This document shows positions 8,628 through 18,838 of a stretch of 64,000 nt of DNA, piece after piece. The stretch lies in the NCBI RefSeq assembly GCF_004137795.1, contig NZ_NWTM01000001.1, forward strand, positions 744,001 to 808,000. The letters run 5' to 3'. The notes under the pieces were generated by a model. It was not told the DNA's origin, made no database searches, and saw only the letters and a list, made by a program, of their open reading frames with translations. The translations under genes were made by a program, and so were the position numbers. Position 1 is the stretch's first letter; each line of letters opens with the position of its first letter. The stretch comes from Pectobacterium zantedeschiae (GTDB taxonomy: Bacteria; Pseudomonadota; Gammaproteobacteria; Enterobacterales; Enterobacteriaceae).

Positions 8628-9619
8628 CACGGTTCCTCCATGTTGAGCGGAAAGTGGCAGGCATATAAGTGGTTCTTAATCGAGAGCAGTGGCGGCGTTT
8701 GCATACACTGTTTTTGTGAATAAGGGCAGCGCGGGCCAAGTCGACAGCCAATCGGCAGGTGTTCCAGTGATGGAATTGCGCCGTTCAGGGTGTTTAATCG
8801 ACTTTTGTGCGGCAGGGAGCGGCCGAAATCGGGCATCGCACGGATCAGTGCCTGCGTATAAGGATGATGTGGCGCAGTGATCAAATCTTCACTGGTGGCG
8901 CTCTCCACGGTTTGTCCGCAATAGAGCACGTTGATCCGATCCGCCCATTTGCTCATGGTTTGCAGGTCATGGCTAATGAGAAGAATCGTCGTGTTATTGT
9001 TTTGGTTCAGACGTGATAGCAGGCGGAAAATCTGCGCCTGCGTGGTGGATTCCATCGCATTGGTCGGCTCATCGGCAATCAACAGGCGCGGCTGGTTCGC
9101 CAGTGCAATCGCAATCATTACTTTCTGACACTCGCCATCGCTCAGTTCATAGGGATAGCTGCCCATAATGTCTTTGTGATCTTTAATCCCGACGCGGTGC
9201 AGTAGCTCGATAGCACGGCGCTTGCGCCAGTTGAATCGCTGCCACCAGCGGCCTTTATACGTCCAGCCAGGAATCGCCTGCACCAACTGCCGACCAATGC
9301 TCTCGGACGGATCGAGACAGGATTGCGGCTCCTGAAAAATCATGGAGACGTTATGGCCGACCAGTTTACGCCGTTCACGCGACGACAGTTGCAGTAGGTC
9401 GATATCATCGAAGCGGAAGCGGTCGGCGGTGACACGCCAGTTCTCTTTGGTGATCCCGCAGATGGCTTTGGCGATCAGGCTTTTGCCGGAGCCAGATTCG
9501 CCCACCAGTCCGCGAATTTCCCCTTCGCTCAGCGTCATGCTGACGCGGTCGACGGCCTTTACGGCGCCATCGGCGGTCAGAAATTCAATCGTCAGGTTAC
9601 GGATATCAAGTAATGGCAT
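8627..9619 (-). CDS. sapD: Sap ABC transporter, ATPase SapD
   Basis: The product has 330 residues, equal to E. coli SapD. It is an Opp/Dpp-type ATPase. Walker A is [14 protein letters not shown] (about 38-51), the Q-loop region is MIFQEPQ, the signature is [12 protein letters not shown] and Walker B is [11 protein letters not shown]. The C-terminal oligopeptide-transporter extension has the cluster [15 protein letters not shown], where Cys residues may bind an Fe-S cluster as in other OppD-like ATPases. In E. coli SapD also supports Trk potassium uptake. It follows sapC after 16 bp and overlaps sapF. Confidence 0.96.
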   Translation of the reverse strand: MPLLDIRNLTIEFLTADGAVKAVDRVSMTLSEGEIRGLVGESGSGKSLIAKAICGITKENWRVTADRFRFDDIDLLQLSSRERRKLVGHNVSMIFQEPQSCLDPSESIGRQLVQAIPGWTYKGRWWQRFNWRKRRAIELLHRVGIKDHKDIMGSYPYELSDGECQKVMIAIALANQPRLLIADEPTNAMESTTQAQIFRLLSRLNQNNNTTILLISHDLQTMSKWADRINVLYCGQTVESATSEDLITAPHHPYTQALIRAMPDFGRSLPHKSRLNTLNGAIPSLEHLPIGCRLGPRCPYSQKQCMQTPPLLSIKNHLYACHFPLNMEEP

Positions 9620-9635
9620 AGGGAGTCGTCGCCTC

Positions 9636-10526
9636 TTATTCCGTTTCCGCGACGAGCGCGCGGCGGATGCCGTCGCCCAGCAGATTGACGATTAACACGC
9701 TCAGCGCGATAGCCGCACCTGGCAGCATCACGGTCCACGGCGCGGCATAAACCAGCTCCAGCGAGTTGCCGAGTAGCGCACCCCATTCGGTGGTGGGCAA
9801 CTGTGCGCCCAAATCGAGAAAGCCCAACGCGGCGATATCTAAAATGGCGATGGACAGCGCGCGGGTAAATTCTGAAACCAGCAGTGCGGCAATGTTCGGT
9901 AACACGACGTACCAGACAAGGTAAAACGTAGAGGCACCGTCAAGGCGGGCGGCGATCACGTATTCTTTATCCATTTCATCGTGCACCGCGTTGTAGATGG
10001 TACGCACCATGCGCGGTAACAGCGCCAGCCAGACGGCAAGCATCGCGTGTTCGAGCTTGGGGCCGATAAAGGCAATGACCACAATTGCCAGCAACAGCGA
10101 CGGGATCGATAACAGTGTATCCAGAATATGATTGAGCATTGCAGAGCGTAGCCCGCGCGTGACGCCAGCAAAGACGCCGAGCACGATGCCGCACAGTGCC
10201 GCCGCGTAGGTGACGATGAGCGACGCGCCGACGGTTGGCGCCGCACCGCTCAACAGGCGACTTAGCTGATCGCGTCCTAAATCGTCGGTGCCGAGAAAGA
10301 ACGACACTTCACCGTAGTGCGACCAGGAAGGGGGAAGCAGTTGATAGCCTAAAAATTGCTGGTCAACTTCATAAGGCGCAAGAAATTTGCCGAACAGACA
10401 CAGGCCGATCAGGATCAGAAAACCGTACAGCCCGATCATCGCCAGCATATCCTGATGGAATGCGCGCCAGGTGTCGCCTAGTCGGCTGGGCAGCCGCTTT
10501 TCGCTATAGACGTTATCGTAGGGCAT
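9636..10526 (-). CDS. sapC: Sap ABC transporter, permease SapC
   Basis: The product has 296 residues, equal to the E. coli protein. It is an inner-membrane permease of the OppC type with an N-terminal membrane helix ([20 protein letters not shown]), a periplasmic loop, and the BPD_transp_1 helices containing the EAA loop ([20 protein letters not shown]) that contacts the ATPases. The start overlaps the sapB end by 14 bp, which suggests translational coupling. Confidence 0.96.
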   Translation of the reverse strand: MPYDNVYSEKRLPSRLGDTWRAFHQDMLAMIGLYGFLILIGLCLFGKFLAPYEVDQQFLGYQLLPPSWSHYGEVSFFLGTDDLGRDQLSRLLSGAAPTVGASLIVTYAAALCGIVLGVFAGVTRGLRSAMLNHILDTLLSIPSLLLAIVVIAFIGPKLEHAMLAVWLALLPRMVRTIYNAVHDEMDKEYVIAARLDGASTFYLVWYVVLPNIAALLVSEFTRALSIAILDIAALGFLDLGAQLPTTEWGALLGNSLELVYAAPWTVMLPGAAIALSVLIVNLLGDGIRRALVAETE

Positions 10527-11478
10527 ACCATTCCTTATGTTTCAACGGATTTGCCATCGCGCCCCAAATATCAGACAGGATGTTGACCGTGATGACCATT
10601 GCGCCAACGACCATTACGCCCGCAGAAATCGCGGCGAAATCCTGCTGGCGAATCGCGTTCACCAGCCAGCGCCCCAAACCGGGCCAGTTAAAGACGACTT
10701 CGGTAATCATCGTCAGCGTCAGCATCGTGGAAAATTGTAATCCTAGCTTGGGAATAATCGGTGGCAGCGCATTGTGAATCAGGTGGCGACGAATGATCGT
10801 AAAGCGTGATAGCCCGCGGGTTGCTGCCGCTTTGATGTAGTTTTTGCTGATAATTTCCGTGGTGCTGACGCGCATCAGGCGGATTACTTCGGTGGTTGGC
10901 CCGACGGCCAGCACGGTAATCGGCAGAATCAGGTGACGGATGGCGCTGACGATCATTTCTCCGCGATGTGGAGAATCGGACAGCCAGGCGTCAATCAGCG
11001 CAAAACCGGTCACGGTTTTCACCTGATAGAGCAGGTCGAAGCGGCCTGAAACCGGTAGCCAGCCGAGATGCAGCGAGAAGAATAGCGTTAACAGCAGCGC
11101 CAGCCAGAACACTGGCAGGGAAAAGCCGATGAGCGCCAGCGTGCTGATCACGATGTCCGCACCGCGATTCTGCATCACGCCAGCGGTAATCCCCAGCGGA
11201 ATACCGACCAGCAGCGAAAGCGCAAACGCCAGCAGACAAAGCTCGATCGTGGCGGGGAAAACCTCTTTCAGCACTTCGCTGATGGCCTGCCCGTTAATGC
11301 TGGAGCGACCGAAATCCCCTTGAAGCAGGCTGGTGAGGTAGAAGTGATAGGCATCAAACAGTGCTGCGCCATTGAGTGGAGCGTTGGGCGTATAGTAACT
11401 GAGGCTGAAGCCAACCAGCGTCAATAGTGACAATGTCACGATCAGTAACACCAGACGTCGCAGGGTAAAAATAATCAC
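10513..11478 (-). CDS. sapB: Sap ABC transporter, permease SapB
   Basis: The product has 321 residues, as in E. coli. It is an OppB-type permease with an N-terminal helix ([20 protein letters not shown]), a periplasmic domain, and five further helices with the EAA loop ([20 protein letters not shown]). It pairs with SapC. Its ATG overlaps the sapA stop by 4 bp (ATGA). Confidence 0.96.
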   Translation of the reverse strand: MIIFTLRRLVLLIVTLSLLTLVGFSLSYYTPNAPLNGAALFDAYHFYLTSLLQGDFGRSSINGQAISEVLKEVFPATIELCLLAFALSLLVGIPLGITAGVMQNRGADIVISTLALIGFSLPVFWLALLLTLFFSLHLGWLPVSGRFDLLYQVKTVTGFALIDAWLSDSPHRGEMIVSAIRHLILPITVLAVGPTTEVIRLMRVSTTEIISKNYIKAAATRGLSRFTIIRRHLIHNALPPIIPKLGLQFSTMLTLTMITEVVFNWPGLGRWLVNAIRQQDFAAISAGVMVVGAMVITVNILSDIWGAMANPLKHKEWYALR

Positions 11479-13166
11479 GGCTGTGCTTCCTCCACGGTTT
11501 CTGGTGCAGAGGGTTTCTGCTGCGTCTGTTGATCCTCGCGGAATACGCCCGCGAACGACGCATTGCCGAACGGGCTCAAGACCAGTCCTTTCATATCATA
11601 GCGGTAGGCGAGCAGCCGCAATGACGACGCCAGCGGTAGAACGGGTAATTGTTCTGCCAGAATGCGTTGTGCCTGCTGATAATAGTCAATCCGCTTAGAG
11701 AGTTGCTGTGACGAGAGTGCATTTTGCAGCACTTCATCAAAAGTAGGGTCGCACCAGTGCGCATAGTTGCTCTGGGAACGGATAGCTGCGCAACTTAACA
11801 ACGGTCGAAAAAAACTGTCAGGGTCGTTACTGTCGGTTGCCCAGCCTGCTAGCGTCAAATCGTGGCTAAGCTCCATCAGCCGCGCTTCCTGAAAACGGCC
11901 TTCCACCGGAACAATGGTCACAGTGACGCCAATTTGCGCCAGATCGGCCTGTATCAGCTCTGCCGTTTTTAACGGACTGGGATTATAGGATTGCGAGGCG
12001 CTGGGCACCCATAGGCGCAGATTCAGATTCGTTAGCCCCAGTTCCTGTAAAATTTGTCGCGCTTTTTGCGGGTTGTATTCCGTTACCTGTGATTCATTGT
12101 CATACGCCCACGAGGCTCGGGGCAGAATAGAGGCAGCGGTTTCTGCCGTACCGTAATAGATCGACTGCATCAGCCTGTCATTATTAATCGCCAGCGCGAT
12201 AGCTTCCCGCACGCGGCGGTCATCCAACGGCGATTTCCGCACGTTGAAGGCCAGGTAGGCGACATTCATGCCGGGACGTAGCGATAGACGCAGACGCGGG
12301 TCGTTACGCAGGATGGTTAATTGGCTGGCTGCCGGATAGGCAAGAACATCACATTCGCCCGTCAACAGCTTGGATAAACGGCCCGTACCGCCGGAACCGA
12401 GATCGATAACAACCTGCGGCATACGCGGCAAACCGCGCCAATAATCGGCATTGCGCGTTAGCCGGATATATTGCCCGTTGCGGTATTCATTGAGCATATA
12501 AGGCCCGGTGCCGACCGGTTCGCGATCCAACTGTTCTTTCTTATCTTCTTTCGCTAATCGCTGTGCATATTCAGCGGACAGAATTGGAGCGTAATGGGTC
12601 GCCAGATGCCACAGAAACGACGCATCTGGGCTATTTAGGCGTATTTCAACGCTGTACTCGCCCAGTTTGCGAATGCTTTGCACTGAATCGGCAAATTGCA
12701 GGCTGTCGAAATAGGGATATTCACCGCCGTTGACGTCATGATACGGGTGCTTTTTATCCAGCATGCGCTGGAAGCTGAATATGACGTCGTCGGCATTCAT
12801 GTTTCGCGTGGGGCTGAACCATGCTGTACTTTGAAACGGCACATCGTGGCGCAGGTAAAAACGGTATGTCGAACCGTTATCTAACACTTCCCAGCGCTGG
12901 GCCAGTTCCGGCATCAGGCGATAGGTATAAGGATCGACGTCCAGCAGGCGATCGTAAAGCTGCGCCGCCAGCGTATCAATCGTGACGCCGCTGCGTGCCA
13001 TCTGCGGGTTAAACGTGTTCAGGACATCATTGACGCAATAGACAAAGCCGCTCTGGTGAATATTTTCCAGCGGAGCAGGTGGTGGCGTTAGCACGGACTG
13101 TGGTGCGGCCAGTGCAGGTAAAGCCAGCCAGGTGAATGCCAGTGCGAAACAGGTTTTTCCGAACAT
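11475..13166 (-). CDS. sapA: Sap transporter periplasmic solute-binding protein SapA
   Basis: The product has 563 residues. The start at 13166 gives a clean signal peptide ([20 protein letters not shown], cleavage near 21). Upstream in-frame codons to 13259 have no export signal and are rejected. It is an SBP_bac_5 family dipeptide/oligopeptide-binding protein ([46 protein letters not shown]). SapA binds antimicrobial peptides, and haem in Haemophilus. The C-terminus is rich in Gln, Glu and Pro. It is first in the sapABCDF operon and divergent from the toxin-antitoxin pair, which replaces the E. coli ymjA/puu segment at this position. Confidence 0.95.
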   Translation of the reverse strand: MFGKTCFALAFTWLALPALAAPQSVLTPPPAPLENIHQSGFVYCVNDVLNTFNPQMARSGVTIDTLAAQLYDRLLDVDPYTYRLMPELAQRWEVLDNGSTYRFYLRHDVPFQSTAWFSPTRNMNADDVIFSFQRMLDKKHPYHDVNGGEYPYFDSLQFADSVQSIRKLGEYSVEIRLNSPDASFLWHLATHYAPILSAEYAQRLAKEDKKEQLDREPVGTGPYMLNEYRNGQYIRLTRNADYWRGLPRMPQVVIDLGSGGTGRLSKLLTGECDVLAYPAASQLTILRNDPRLRLSLRPGMNVAYLAFNVRKSPLDDRRVREAIALAINNDRLMQSIYYGTAETAASILPRASWAYDNESQVTEYNPQKARQILQELGLTNLNLRLWVPSASQSYNPSPLKTAELIQADLAQIGVTVTIVPVEGRFQEARLMELSHDLTLAGWATDSNDPDSFFRPLLSCAAIRSQSNYAHWCDPTFDEVLQNALSSQQLSKRIDYYQQAQRILAEQLPVLPLASSLRLLAYRYDMKGLVLSPFGNASFAGVFREDQQTQQKPSAPETVEEAQP

Positions 13167-13283
13167 ACGGGATTTTTCAGTCAATACGGTTATAGAGAGA
13201 GTGTATCGCACTCTTGGCATCCTCCCCACTCTTGTTGTGTGCGTCTGGCGACTTTCCAACCGTTTGAACCATTTGGTGAACGA

Positions 13284-13311
13284 TTGAAAACGTCATCATG
13301 AGTGCTATAGT
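13284..13311 (+). promoter_or_regulatory. Sigma70-type promoter of the Xre-RES pair
   Basis: TTGAAA at 13284-13289 and TATAGT at 13306-13311 are spaced by 16 bp. Similar heptamers (GTTTGAAC at 13262-13269, GATTGAAA at 13282-13289) lie around the -35 and could be operator sites for the autoregulatory antitoxin. Confidence 0.55.
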
Positions 13312-13337
13312 TAAGTCATATTGACGAGGAGAGAGTC

Positions 13338-13778
13338 ATGAATGCAGAAATCAGTCTTAAAGTTGAAAATTTCGCGCGTGAAGCCGAACTGCCTGACGGC
13401 GTTTTTCATGACCCGTTGATGTTCGTTAATGTGGTGCGCGGCGGGATTTCCGGCGCGATGCTGAAACGCGGTGCGGATGCCAGTGGGCTAAGTCGTAAGT
13501 TGATTGGCTCGGCGCTGTCTGTCGATCCGTCTAATATCTCTCGTTTGTTCCGCCGTAAGCATTTAACGCTGGAGCAGGGGGAGGCTGCACTGGAGACGTT
13601 CCGCCTGTGGTTAAAGGCGATGACGACGTTTGAAGATGAAGCGAAGGCACTGTTGTGGATGGAGAGTGGTGTTCCAGCCTTTGGCGGAAAAACGCCAGCG
13701 GAAATGCTGGATACGCACAAAGGGCGTCAACTGGTTGATAACGCGCTAAGCCGTATTGAATACGGCGAATTTATATGA
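13338..13778 (+). CDS. Xre/MbcA/ParS-family antitoxin of a RES toxin
   Basis: The product has 146 residues. The N-terminal half is a Xre-like helical DNA-binding region (SRKLIGSALSVDPSNISRLF). The C-terminal half is the toxin-binding DUF2384/MbcA domain (ESGVPAFGGKTPAEMLDTHK, then GRQLVDNALSRIEYGEF). It neutralises the downstream RES toxin and usually represses its own promoter. GAGGAGAG lies just before the ATG. Its TGA overlaps the toxin ATG by 4 bp (ATGA), the normal antitoxin-first arrangement. Confidence 0.92.
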   Translation: MNAEISLKVENFAREAELPDGVFHDPLMFVNVVRGGISGAMLKRGADASGLSRKLIGSALSVDPSNISRLFRRKHLTLEQGEAALETFRLWLKAMTTFEDEAKALLWMESGVPAFGGKTPAEMLDTHKGRQLVDNALSRIEYGEFI

Positions 13779-14263
13779 GGCTCTACCGCATCAGCAAAGT
13801 GGCCTGGCTAGAATCGTTTTCAGGGCAGACGGGCGTCAGTTTCCTGCACGGCGCGCGTTTCAATCAGCCCAACACGCCAGTGCTGTATTTTAGTGAAACG
13901 CCCGCCGTCGCAATGTTGGAAATGGGCAACTATTTACCTTCGCCGCAGTTGCTGCCCGCCAGCTACCGCTTGGGTGTGTATGAACTGCCGGACGATGTTC
14001 CGCAAGAATCCATTACGCTAGAAATGCTGCCTGAAGACTGGCACCGTTATCCGTTCATGCCGGACGTACAGGCGCTGGGGTCGCGTTGCCTGAATGCGGG
14101 GGCGTCGCTGGTGATTTGGGTGCCGACCAGCACGGTTAAGCCGTTTGGCAGTATGCGTAATGCACTGATTAATCCGCTACATCCTGCGTTAAGTCAGCTG
14201 CGCCTTATTGAGGCGATCCCGGATTTTTACAGCCATAGGCTGTTTAACCCCACAGGGCATTAA
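13775..14263 (+). CDS. RES-domain NAD+ phosphorylase toxin
   Basis: The product has 162 residues, typical of RES toxins that degrade NAD+ in the cytosol. Family signatures are LYRIS with Arg5 at the start, GARFNQPNTPVLYFSETPAV with Glu41/Glu49, WVPTSTV, and NALINPLHP. The domain looks intact, without frameshift. Translation is coupled to the antitoxin. The pair sits between sapA and ryhB-celV in a block absent from E. coli at this position, which suggests it was acquired. Confidence 0.92.
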   Translation: MRLYRISKVAWLESFSGQTGVSFLHGARFNQPNTPVLYFSETPAVAMLEMGNYLPSPQLLPASYRLGVYELPDDVPQESITLEMLPEDWHRYPFMPDVQALGSRCLNAGASLVIWVPTSTVKPFGSMRNALINPLHPALSQLRLIEAIPDFYSHRLFNPTGH

Positions 14264-14317
14264 GTCTGCTATCGGCGGCGATAAGGCTGGCAGGAACCCT
14301 ATAGTCAGTATGGAAAT

Positions 14318-14369
14318 GAGAAAAATTCTCAACAAAGTGCTTTACAGATGATACTGATAACTATTATCA
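14318..14369 (+). promoter_or_regulatory. Two Fur boxes in the ryhB promoter
   Basis: TGATAACTATTATCA at 14355-14369 differs from the Fur 7-1-7 consensus by one position in one half. It overlaps a TATTAT -10 hexamer (14362-14367). A second element, GAGAA-N3-TTCTC at 14318-14330, also has Fur-box symmetry. Fur-Fe2+ bound here would block ryhB transcription, as in E. coli. Confidence 0.8.
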
Positions 14370-14377
14370 TCATTCTC

Positions 14378-14479
14378 GCACTTCAGCAGTGGCTCCTCGC
14401 AGGCACTGAAGGAGAGCACGACATTGCTCACATTGCTTCCAGTATTATTTTAGCCAGCCTATGTGCTGGCTTTTTTTTT
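14378..14479 (+). ncRNA. ryhB: Small regulatory RNA RyhB
   Basis: The segment 14416-14451 carries the conserved RyhB core (GCACGACATTGCTCACATTG followed by CTTCCAGTATTA). The terminator stem AGCCAGC / GCTGGCT and nine T follow at 14452-14479, just as in E. coli RyhB. Under iron limitation RyhB, with Hfq, pairs with mRNAs for iron-containing proteins and causes their decay; the core is the seed. The 5' hairpin region (14378-14415) has diverged. The 5' end is inferred from -10 spacing and alignment to E. coli. In E. coli the gene lies elsewhere (yhhX-yhhY), so its position beside a toxin-antitoxin pair and celV is a rearranged context. Confidence 0.93.
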
Positions 14480-14646
14480 GTCCGCTATATCGCGTCGCCA
14501 GATGCTTACCTTGCTTTCTATTTCTTTGTAAATAATTAATAAAATCAATGTGGTTGGGATATTTCCTAAATTATTTGCGAGAGTGGAAATCTCCCTTATT
14601 ATGCCTATACCCAAGATTATGGGTGTTCACAATGGAGATAAGGAAT

Positions 14647-16164
14647 ATGTGGATCAGAAGGAATCAAATCGTCAGGAAATTGACGTTAGGTGTAGTAACA
14701 ACGGTGCTGGGCATGTCGCTTAGCTTCTCCGCATTATCCGCCACGCCGGTAGAAACACACGGTCAACTGTCCATCGAAAATGGGCGACTGGTGGACGAAC
14801 AGGGAAAAAGGGTGCAACTGAGAGGGATCAGTTCGCACGGGTTGCAGTGGTTTGGTGACTATGTCAACAAGGATTCGATGAAATGGCTGCGTGACGACTG
14901 GGGTATCAATGTATTCCGCGTCGCCATGTATACGGCGGCTGATGGCTATATTTCTAATCCTTCTCTCGCCAATAAGGTAAAAGAGGCTGTTGCGGCGGCG
15001 CAGAGCCTTGGTGTCTATATCATCATCGACTGGCATATCTTGTCGGATAACGATCCTAATATTTATAAAGCACAGGCAAAAACCTTCTTTGCCGAAATGG
15101 CGGGTCTGTATGGCAACTCGCCAAACGTAATTTATGAAATTGCCAATGAGCCAAACGGCGGCGTGACATGGAATGGGCAGATCCGCCCTTATGCGCTGGA
15201 AGTGACAGACACCATTCGTAGTAAAGATCCCGATAACCTTATTATCGTCGGCACCGGTACCTGGAGTCAGGATATCCATGACGCGGCGGACAATCAGTTA
15301 CCAGATCCTAATACGATGTACGCGCTGCATTTCTATGCTGGCACGCACGGGCAGTTCCTGCGCGATCGCATTGATTATGCACAAAGTCGTGGCGCTGCGA
15401 TTTTCGTTAGCGAGTGGGGGACAAGCGATGCATCCGGCAATGGTGGGCCGTTCCTGCCGGAATCACAGACCTGGATCGATTTCCTGAATAACCGTGGCGT
15501 AAGCTGGGTGAACTGGTCGCTTAACGATAAATCAGAGGCGTCTGCGGCGCTGGCTCCGGGAGCGAGCAAAACAGGCGGTTGGACGGAGCAGAATCTGTCA
15601 ACGTCAGGCAAATTTGTCAGAGAGCAGATTCGTGCGGGTGCAGGTCTGAGCGGTGGCGAAACGCCGACTACGCCGACGGAACCGACCAATCCCGGTAGCG
15701 GAACAACGGGCGATGTCGTGCTGCAATATCGTAATGTGGATAACAACCCTTCCGATGATGCGATTCGTATGGCCTTTAACATCAAAAATACCGGAAGTAC
15801 GCCGATCAAACTCAGCGATCTGCAAGTACGTTACTACTTCAATGATGATGGTAAACCGGGTGCGAACCTCTTTGTTGACTGGGCGAATATCGGCCCTAAC
15901 AACATTGTGACCAGCACAGGGACGCCAGCCGCCAGCACCGATAAAGCCAATCGCTATGTTCTTGTGACCTTCAGCAGCGGGGCTGGTTCCCTCCAGCCGG
16001 GTGCAGAGACGGGGGAAGTGCAGGTGCGTATCCATGCTGGTGACTGGAGCAACGTGAATGAAACGAACGACTATTCATACGGCGCTAACGTCACGAGCTA
16101 CACAAACTGGGATAAGATCACCGTACACGATAAAGGTACGTTGGTATGGGGTACTGAGCCGTAA
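14647..16164 (+). CDS. celV: Secreted endoglucanase CelV (GH5 + CBM3)
   Basis: The product has 505 residues, the length reported for Pectobacterium CelV. It hydrolyses internal beta-1,4 bonds of cellulose in plant cell walls. Residues 1-32 are a Sec signal peptide ([20 protein letters not shown], cleaved after ALSA). A GH5 domain follows, with acid/base Glu168 in YEIANEPNG and nucleophile Glu256 in FVSEWG. A Thr/Pro-rich linker spans about 338-355, and a CBM3 cellulose-binding domain runs to the end ([19 protein letters not shown]). Export beyond the outer membrane is by the Out type II system in this genus. GGAGATAAGG precedes the ATG at 14647; an in-frame ATG at 14632 is less likely. No KdgR box was found by eye. 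Confidence 0.96.
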   Translation: MWIRRNQIVRKLTLGVVTTVLGMSLSFSALSATPVETHGQLSIENGRLVDEQGKRVQLRGISSHGLQWFGDYVNKDSMKWLRDDWGINVFRVAMYTAADGYISNPSLANKVKEAVAAAQSLGVYIIIDWHILSDNDPNIYKAQAKTFFAEMAGLYGNSPNVIYEIANEPNGGVTWNGQIRPYALEVTDTIRSKDPDNLIIVGTGTWSQDIHDAADNQLPDPNTMYALHFYAGTHGQFLRDRIDYAQSRGAAIFVSEWGTSDASGNGGPFLPESQTWIDFLNNRGVSWVNWSLNDKSEASAALAPGASKTGGWTEQNLSTSGKFVREQIRAGAGLSGGETPTTPTEPTNPGSGTTGDVVLQYRNVDNNPSDDAIRMAFNIKNTGSTPIKLSDLQVRYYFNDDGKPGANLFVDWANIGPNNIVTSTGTPAASTDKANRYVLVTFSSGAGSLQPGAETGEVQVRIHAGDWSNVNETNDYSYGANVTSYTNWDKITVHDKGTLVWGTEP

Positions 16165-16197
16165 TATGGTGCTATTAACCCATTAACCGACTGACAC

Positions 16198-16226
16198 TGC
16201 GGGCGCGAATGCGCCCGCATTTTCTT
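16198..16226. terminator. Terminator between celV and pspF
   Basis: A perfect 8-bp GC-rich stem (GCGGGCGC / GCGCCCGC, loop GAAT) is followed by TTTTCTTT on the plus strand. It ends celV and probably also the convergent pspF transcript. Confidence 0.85.
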
Positions 16227-16236
16227 TCCAGATATT

Positions 16237-17226
16237 TCACTCATTCACCGCGATATCGTGTTTTTTCAATAGCCCACGCAGTTGGTGATAGGTTAGCCCC
16301 AGCAGTTCAGCCGCTTTGCGTTGATTAAACTTTGCTTGAGTTAACGCCCGTTCGATCAAACTTTTCTCTTGTTCCAGCAGCCACGGCTTCATATCCAACG
16401 GTAAATTCGGCTGGCTGGTTGCCGCATGCTGCGGTTTTTCCTGAACGGTAGTAGACCGGCTGAAGGGATTAAGAATGATGGCATCGAGAGGCTGTTCGCT
16501 GTCGCCGTGACGATACACCGAGCGTTCAACGACATTTTTCAGTTCACGAATATTGCCTGGCCAGTCGTAATTCAGCAGCGTTTCGCGTGCGGCTGGCGTA
16601 AAACCGGGAAACAGCGGCAGATGCAACTCTCGGCACATTTGAATGGCAAAGTGTTCAGCCAGCAGCATGATGTCCTGCTGGCGTTCACGTAGCGGAGGAA
16701 GCTGTACAACGTCAAAGGCCAGCCGATCGAGCAGGTCCGCGCGGAATTTTCCACTGGCTGCCAGCGCAGGCAGGTCGTCATTGGTCGCACACACCAGACG
16801 CACGTCAACCTGGAGCTGATCTCTGCCGCCGACACGCTCCAGCATCCCGTATTCGATCACCCGCAGTAATTTTTCCTGCACCAGCATTGGCGCGGTGGCC
16901 AGTTCATCCAAAAACAGCGTGCCGCCGTCGGCTCGCTCGAAGCGTCCGAGGTGGCGCTTCTGCGCGCCGGTAAAGGCACCGGCTTCATGACCAAATAGCT
17001 CGGAGTCGAGTAGATTCTCGTTGAGCGCCGCACAGTTAAGGGAAACGAACGGCCCTTGCCAGCGTGGGGAAAGGTAATGCAGGCGGCTGGCAATCAACTC
17101 CTTACCCGTACCGCGCTCGCCGATCACTAACACTGGCTTATTCAGCTGTGCCAGCTGCGACACCTGTTCCAGTACCTCTAAAAAGCTGTTGGCTTCGCCC
17201 AGCAGGTTCTCTTTTTCCTGAAGCAT
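16237..17226 (-). CDS. pspF: Phage shock protein operon activator PspF
   Basis: The product has 329 residues. It is a sigma54 enhancer-binding protein with no receiver domain, as in E. coli. The AAA+ domain has Walker A GERGTGKE (about 37-44), the sigma54-contacting loop GAFTGA, Walker B GGTLFLDE and the Arg finger region. The C-terminal Fis-type helix-turn-helix includes RKAAELLGLTYHQLRGLL. PspA binds and inhibits it; membrane stress releases it. It is divergent from pspA, and the enhancer sites lie in the shared intergenic region. Confidence 0.97.
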   Translation of the reverse strand: MLQEKENLLGEANSFLEVLEQVSQLAQLNKPVLVIGERGTGKELIASRLHYLSPRWQGPFVSLNCAALNENLLDSELFGHEAGAFTGAQKRHLGRFERADGGTLFLDELATAPMLVQEKLLRVIEYGMLERVGGRDQLQVDVRLVCATNDDLPALAASGKFRADLLDRLAFDVVQLPPLRERQQDIMLLAEHFAIQMCRELHLPLFPGFTPAARETLLNYDWPGNIRELKNVVERSVYRHGDSEQPLDAIILNPFSRSTTVQEKPQHAATSQPNLPLDMKPWLLEQEKSLIERALTQAKFNQRKAAELLGLTYHQLRGLLKKHDIAVNE

Positions 17227-17256
17227 GATGTTTTACCGTGTTATTTTTACTAACTG

Positions 17257-17275
17257 TTAGTGTATTTGACTAATT
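17257..17275. promoter_or_regulatory. PspF upstream activating sequence
   Basis: TTAGTGTATTTGACTAATT closely resembles UAS I of the E. coli pspA promoter (TTAGTGTAATTCGCTAACT). It lies about 70 bp upstream of the sigma54 promoter and also near the pspF start, where it would allow autorepression. Confidence 0.75.
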
Positions 17276-17344
17276 TAACGAAAAGGAGAAAATAGTCAAA
17301 ATTATCTATTCTTTTATTTTCAATTAGTTAAATAAAATTAAAAA

Positions 17345-17361
17345 TTGGCATGCTTATTGAT
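17345..17361 (+). promoter_or_regulatory. Sigma54 promoter of pspABC
   Basis: TTGGCATGCTTATTGAT has the -24 GG (17347-17348) and a weak -12 element (TTGA in place of TTGC) at the correct spacing, 90 bp before pspA. The AT-rich stretch between the UAS and the promoter is suited to IHF bending, but I could not define an IHF site. Confidence 0.8.
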
Positions 17362-17451
17362 ATATCTAGAACGAGATCGCGACTGGCTCGGCTGGTCACG
17401 ATGATAAATCAGGCGTAATCAGACGCTGTAAATCATGAAGAGGATGTAATT

Positions 17452-18117
17452 ATGGGTATTTTTTCTCGTTTTGCCGACATCGTGAACGCCAATATCAATT
17501 CATTGCTGGATAAAGCTGAAGATCCGCAGAAATTGGTGCGGCTGATGATTCAGGAAATGGAAGATACGCTGGTTGAAGTGCGTTCAACCTCGGCGCGGGC
17601 GCTGGCAGAAAAGAAACAGATTGCCCGCCGTATTGAGCAAGCCCATGGCCAGCAAGATCAGTGGCAGGAAAAAGCAGAGCTGGCGCTACGTAAAGATAAA
17701 GACGATTTAGCCCGTGCAGCGCTGATTGAAAAGCAGAAACTGACCGACCTGATCGCCGTGTTGCAGCATGAAGCCGAAAGCGTGGATGAAACGCTGGAGC
17801 GCATGAAGCGTGAAATCGGTGAGTTGGAAAACAAATTGAGTGAAACCCGTGCCCGCCAGCAGGCGCTGACCTTACGCCATCAGGCTGCGGCCTCTTCGCG
17901 TGATGTACGCCGTCAGTTGGATAGCGGCAAGCTGGATGAAGCGATGGCGCGTTTCGATCAGTTTGAACGCCGTATCGACACGATGGAAGCGGAAGCGGAA
18001 AGCCACGGGCTGGGAAAACAAAAGTCGCTGGACCAGCAGTTTGCCGAGCTGAAAGCGGACGATGAAATCAGCGCGCAGTTGGCGGCACTTAAAGCTAAAG
18101 TTAAGCCAGCAGAATAA
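17452..18117 (+). CDS. pspA: Phage shock protein A
   Basis: The product has 221 residues (222 in E. coli). It is an ESCRT-III-like coiled-coil protein that binds stressed inner membrane and, when free, inhibits PspF. The N-terminal amphipathic helix ([20 protein letters not shown]) and the long charged heptad helices that follow are typical. AGAGGATG precedes the ATG. Between pspA and pspB (18118-18218) a possible hairpin (GGCTG at about 18142 with CAGCC at about 18161) could favour pspA over distal genes. Confidence 0.98.
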   Translation: MGIFSRFADIVNANINSLLDKAEDPQKLVRLMIQEMEDTLVEVRSTSARALAEKKQIARRIEQAHGQQDQWQEKAELALRKDKDDLARAALIEKQKLTDLIAVLQHEAESVDETLERMKREIGELENKLSETRARQQALTLRHQAAASSRDVRRQLDSGKLDEAMARFDQFERRIDTMEAEAESHGLGKQKSLDQQFAELKADDEISAQLAALKAKVKPAE

Positions 18118-18218
18118 TTAAAGCGTAAACGCTATTGGGCGGGCTGTCGTTGCAAAATGGCAGCCAACGCTTAGCCCTCGCGCTGTTTGAGGCGTGTGAA
18201 TAATACTAAGGAGATACA

Positions 18219-18443
18219 ATGAGTGCGTTGTTTCTTGCCATTCCGCTGACCATTTTCATGTTGTTTGTGGCACCGATATGGCTTTGGCTACATTACAGTC
18301 AGCGTAAAAACAGTGCTCAACTGGGACAAAACGATATGCAGCGTCTGACGCGCTTAACGGAAGAGTCCAGCCGTATGCGTGAGCGTATCAGGGCGCTGGA
18401 AGACATTCTGGATGCAGAACACCCGGACTGGAGAAAATCGTAA
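18219..18443 (+). CDS. pspB: Phage shock protein B
   Basis: The product has 74 residues, as in E. coli. It has one N-terminal membrane helix (LFLAIPLTIFMLFVAPIWLW) and a cytoplasmic coiled coil (MQRLTRLTEESSRMRERIRA). With PspC it senses membrane stress and recruits PspA. AAGGAG lies 6 bp before the ATG. The stop overlaps the pspC start by one base (TAATG). Confidence 0.97.
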   Translation: MSALFLAIPLTIFMLFVAPIWLWLHYSQRKNSAQLGQNDMQRLTRLTEESSRMRERIRALEDILDAEHPDWRKS

Positions 18444-18808
18444 TGAAAAATACATGGTCAGGTAAAACGTTATATCGCATACCGGAAGAAGGCATGCTGA
18501 AAGGGGTTTGTGCTGGTTTAGCGCGTTATTTTGACGTGCCGGTGAAACTCCTGCGGGTAATCGTGGTGCTGTCGATGTTTTTCGGCCTGTTCTTTTTCAC
18601 GATTGTCGCTTACATCATTCTGACCTTTATGCTCGATCCGGCTCCGGCGGGAATGGGATTTGAGAATGAAAATGCGGCTCAGACACCTATCCAACTGCTG
18701 AATGAGGCTGATGCGACATTGCAGGCCAGCGAACAGCGTCTGCGTAACATGGAGCGCTATGTCACCTCGGATACATTTGGCGTTCAGAATCGCTTTCGCC
18801 ACCTGTAA
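18443..18808 (+). CDS. pspC: Phage shock protein C
   Basis: The product has 121 residues. The N-terminal PspC domain (YRIPEEGMLKGVCAGLARYF) is followed by a membrane helix (LLRVIVVLSMFFGLFFFTIV) and a C-terminal leucine-zipper-like part. It is the stress-sensing partner of PspB. It is the last psp gene here; no pspD or pspE could be found before the following hairpin and T tract. Confidence 0.97.
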   Translation: MKNTWSGKTLYRIPEEGMLKGVCAGLARYFDVPVKLLRVIVVLSMFFGLFFFTIVAYIILTFMLDPAPAGMGFENENAAQTPIQLLNEADATLQASEQRLRNMERYVTSDTFGVQNRFRHL

Positions 18809-18838
18809 TTTGTCATCGGTTATGCTCTTTCGCTGACG

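Noticed and set aside
14348-14539. 63-codon frame over the ryhB region
   Set aside because: It covers the Fur box, RyhB core and terminator; the RNA gene explains the conservation.
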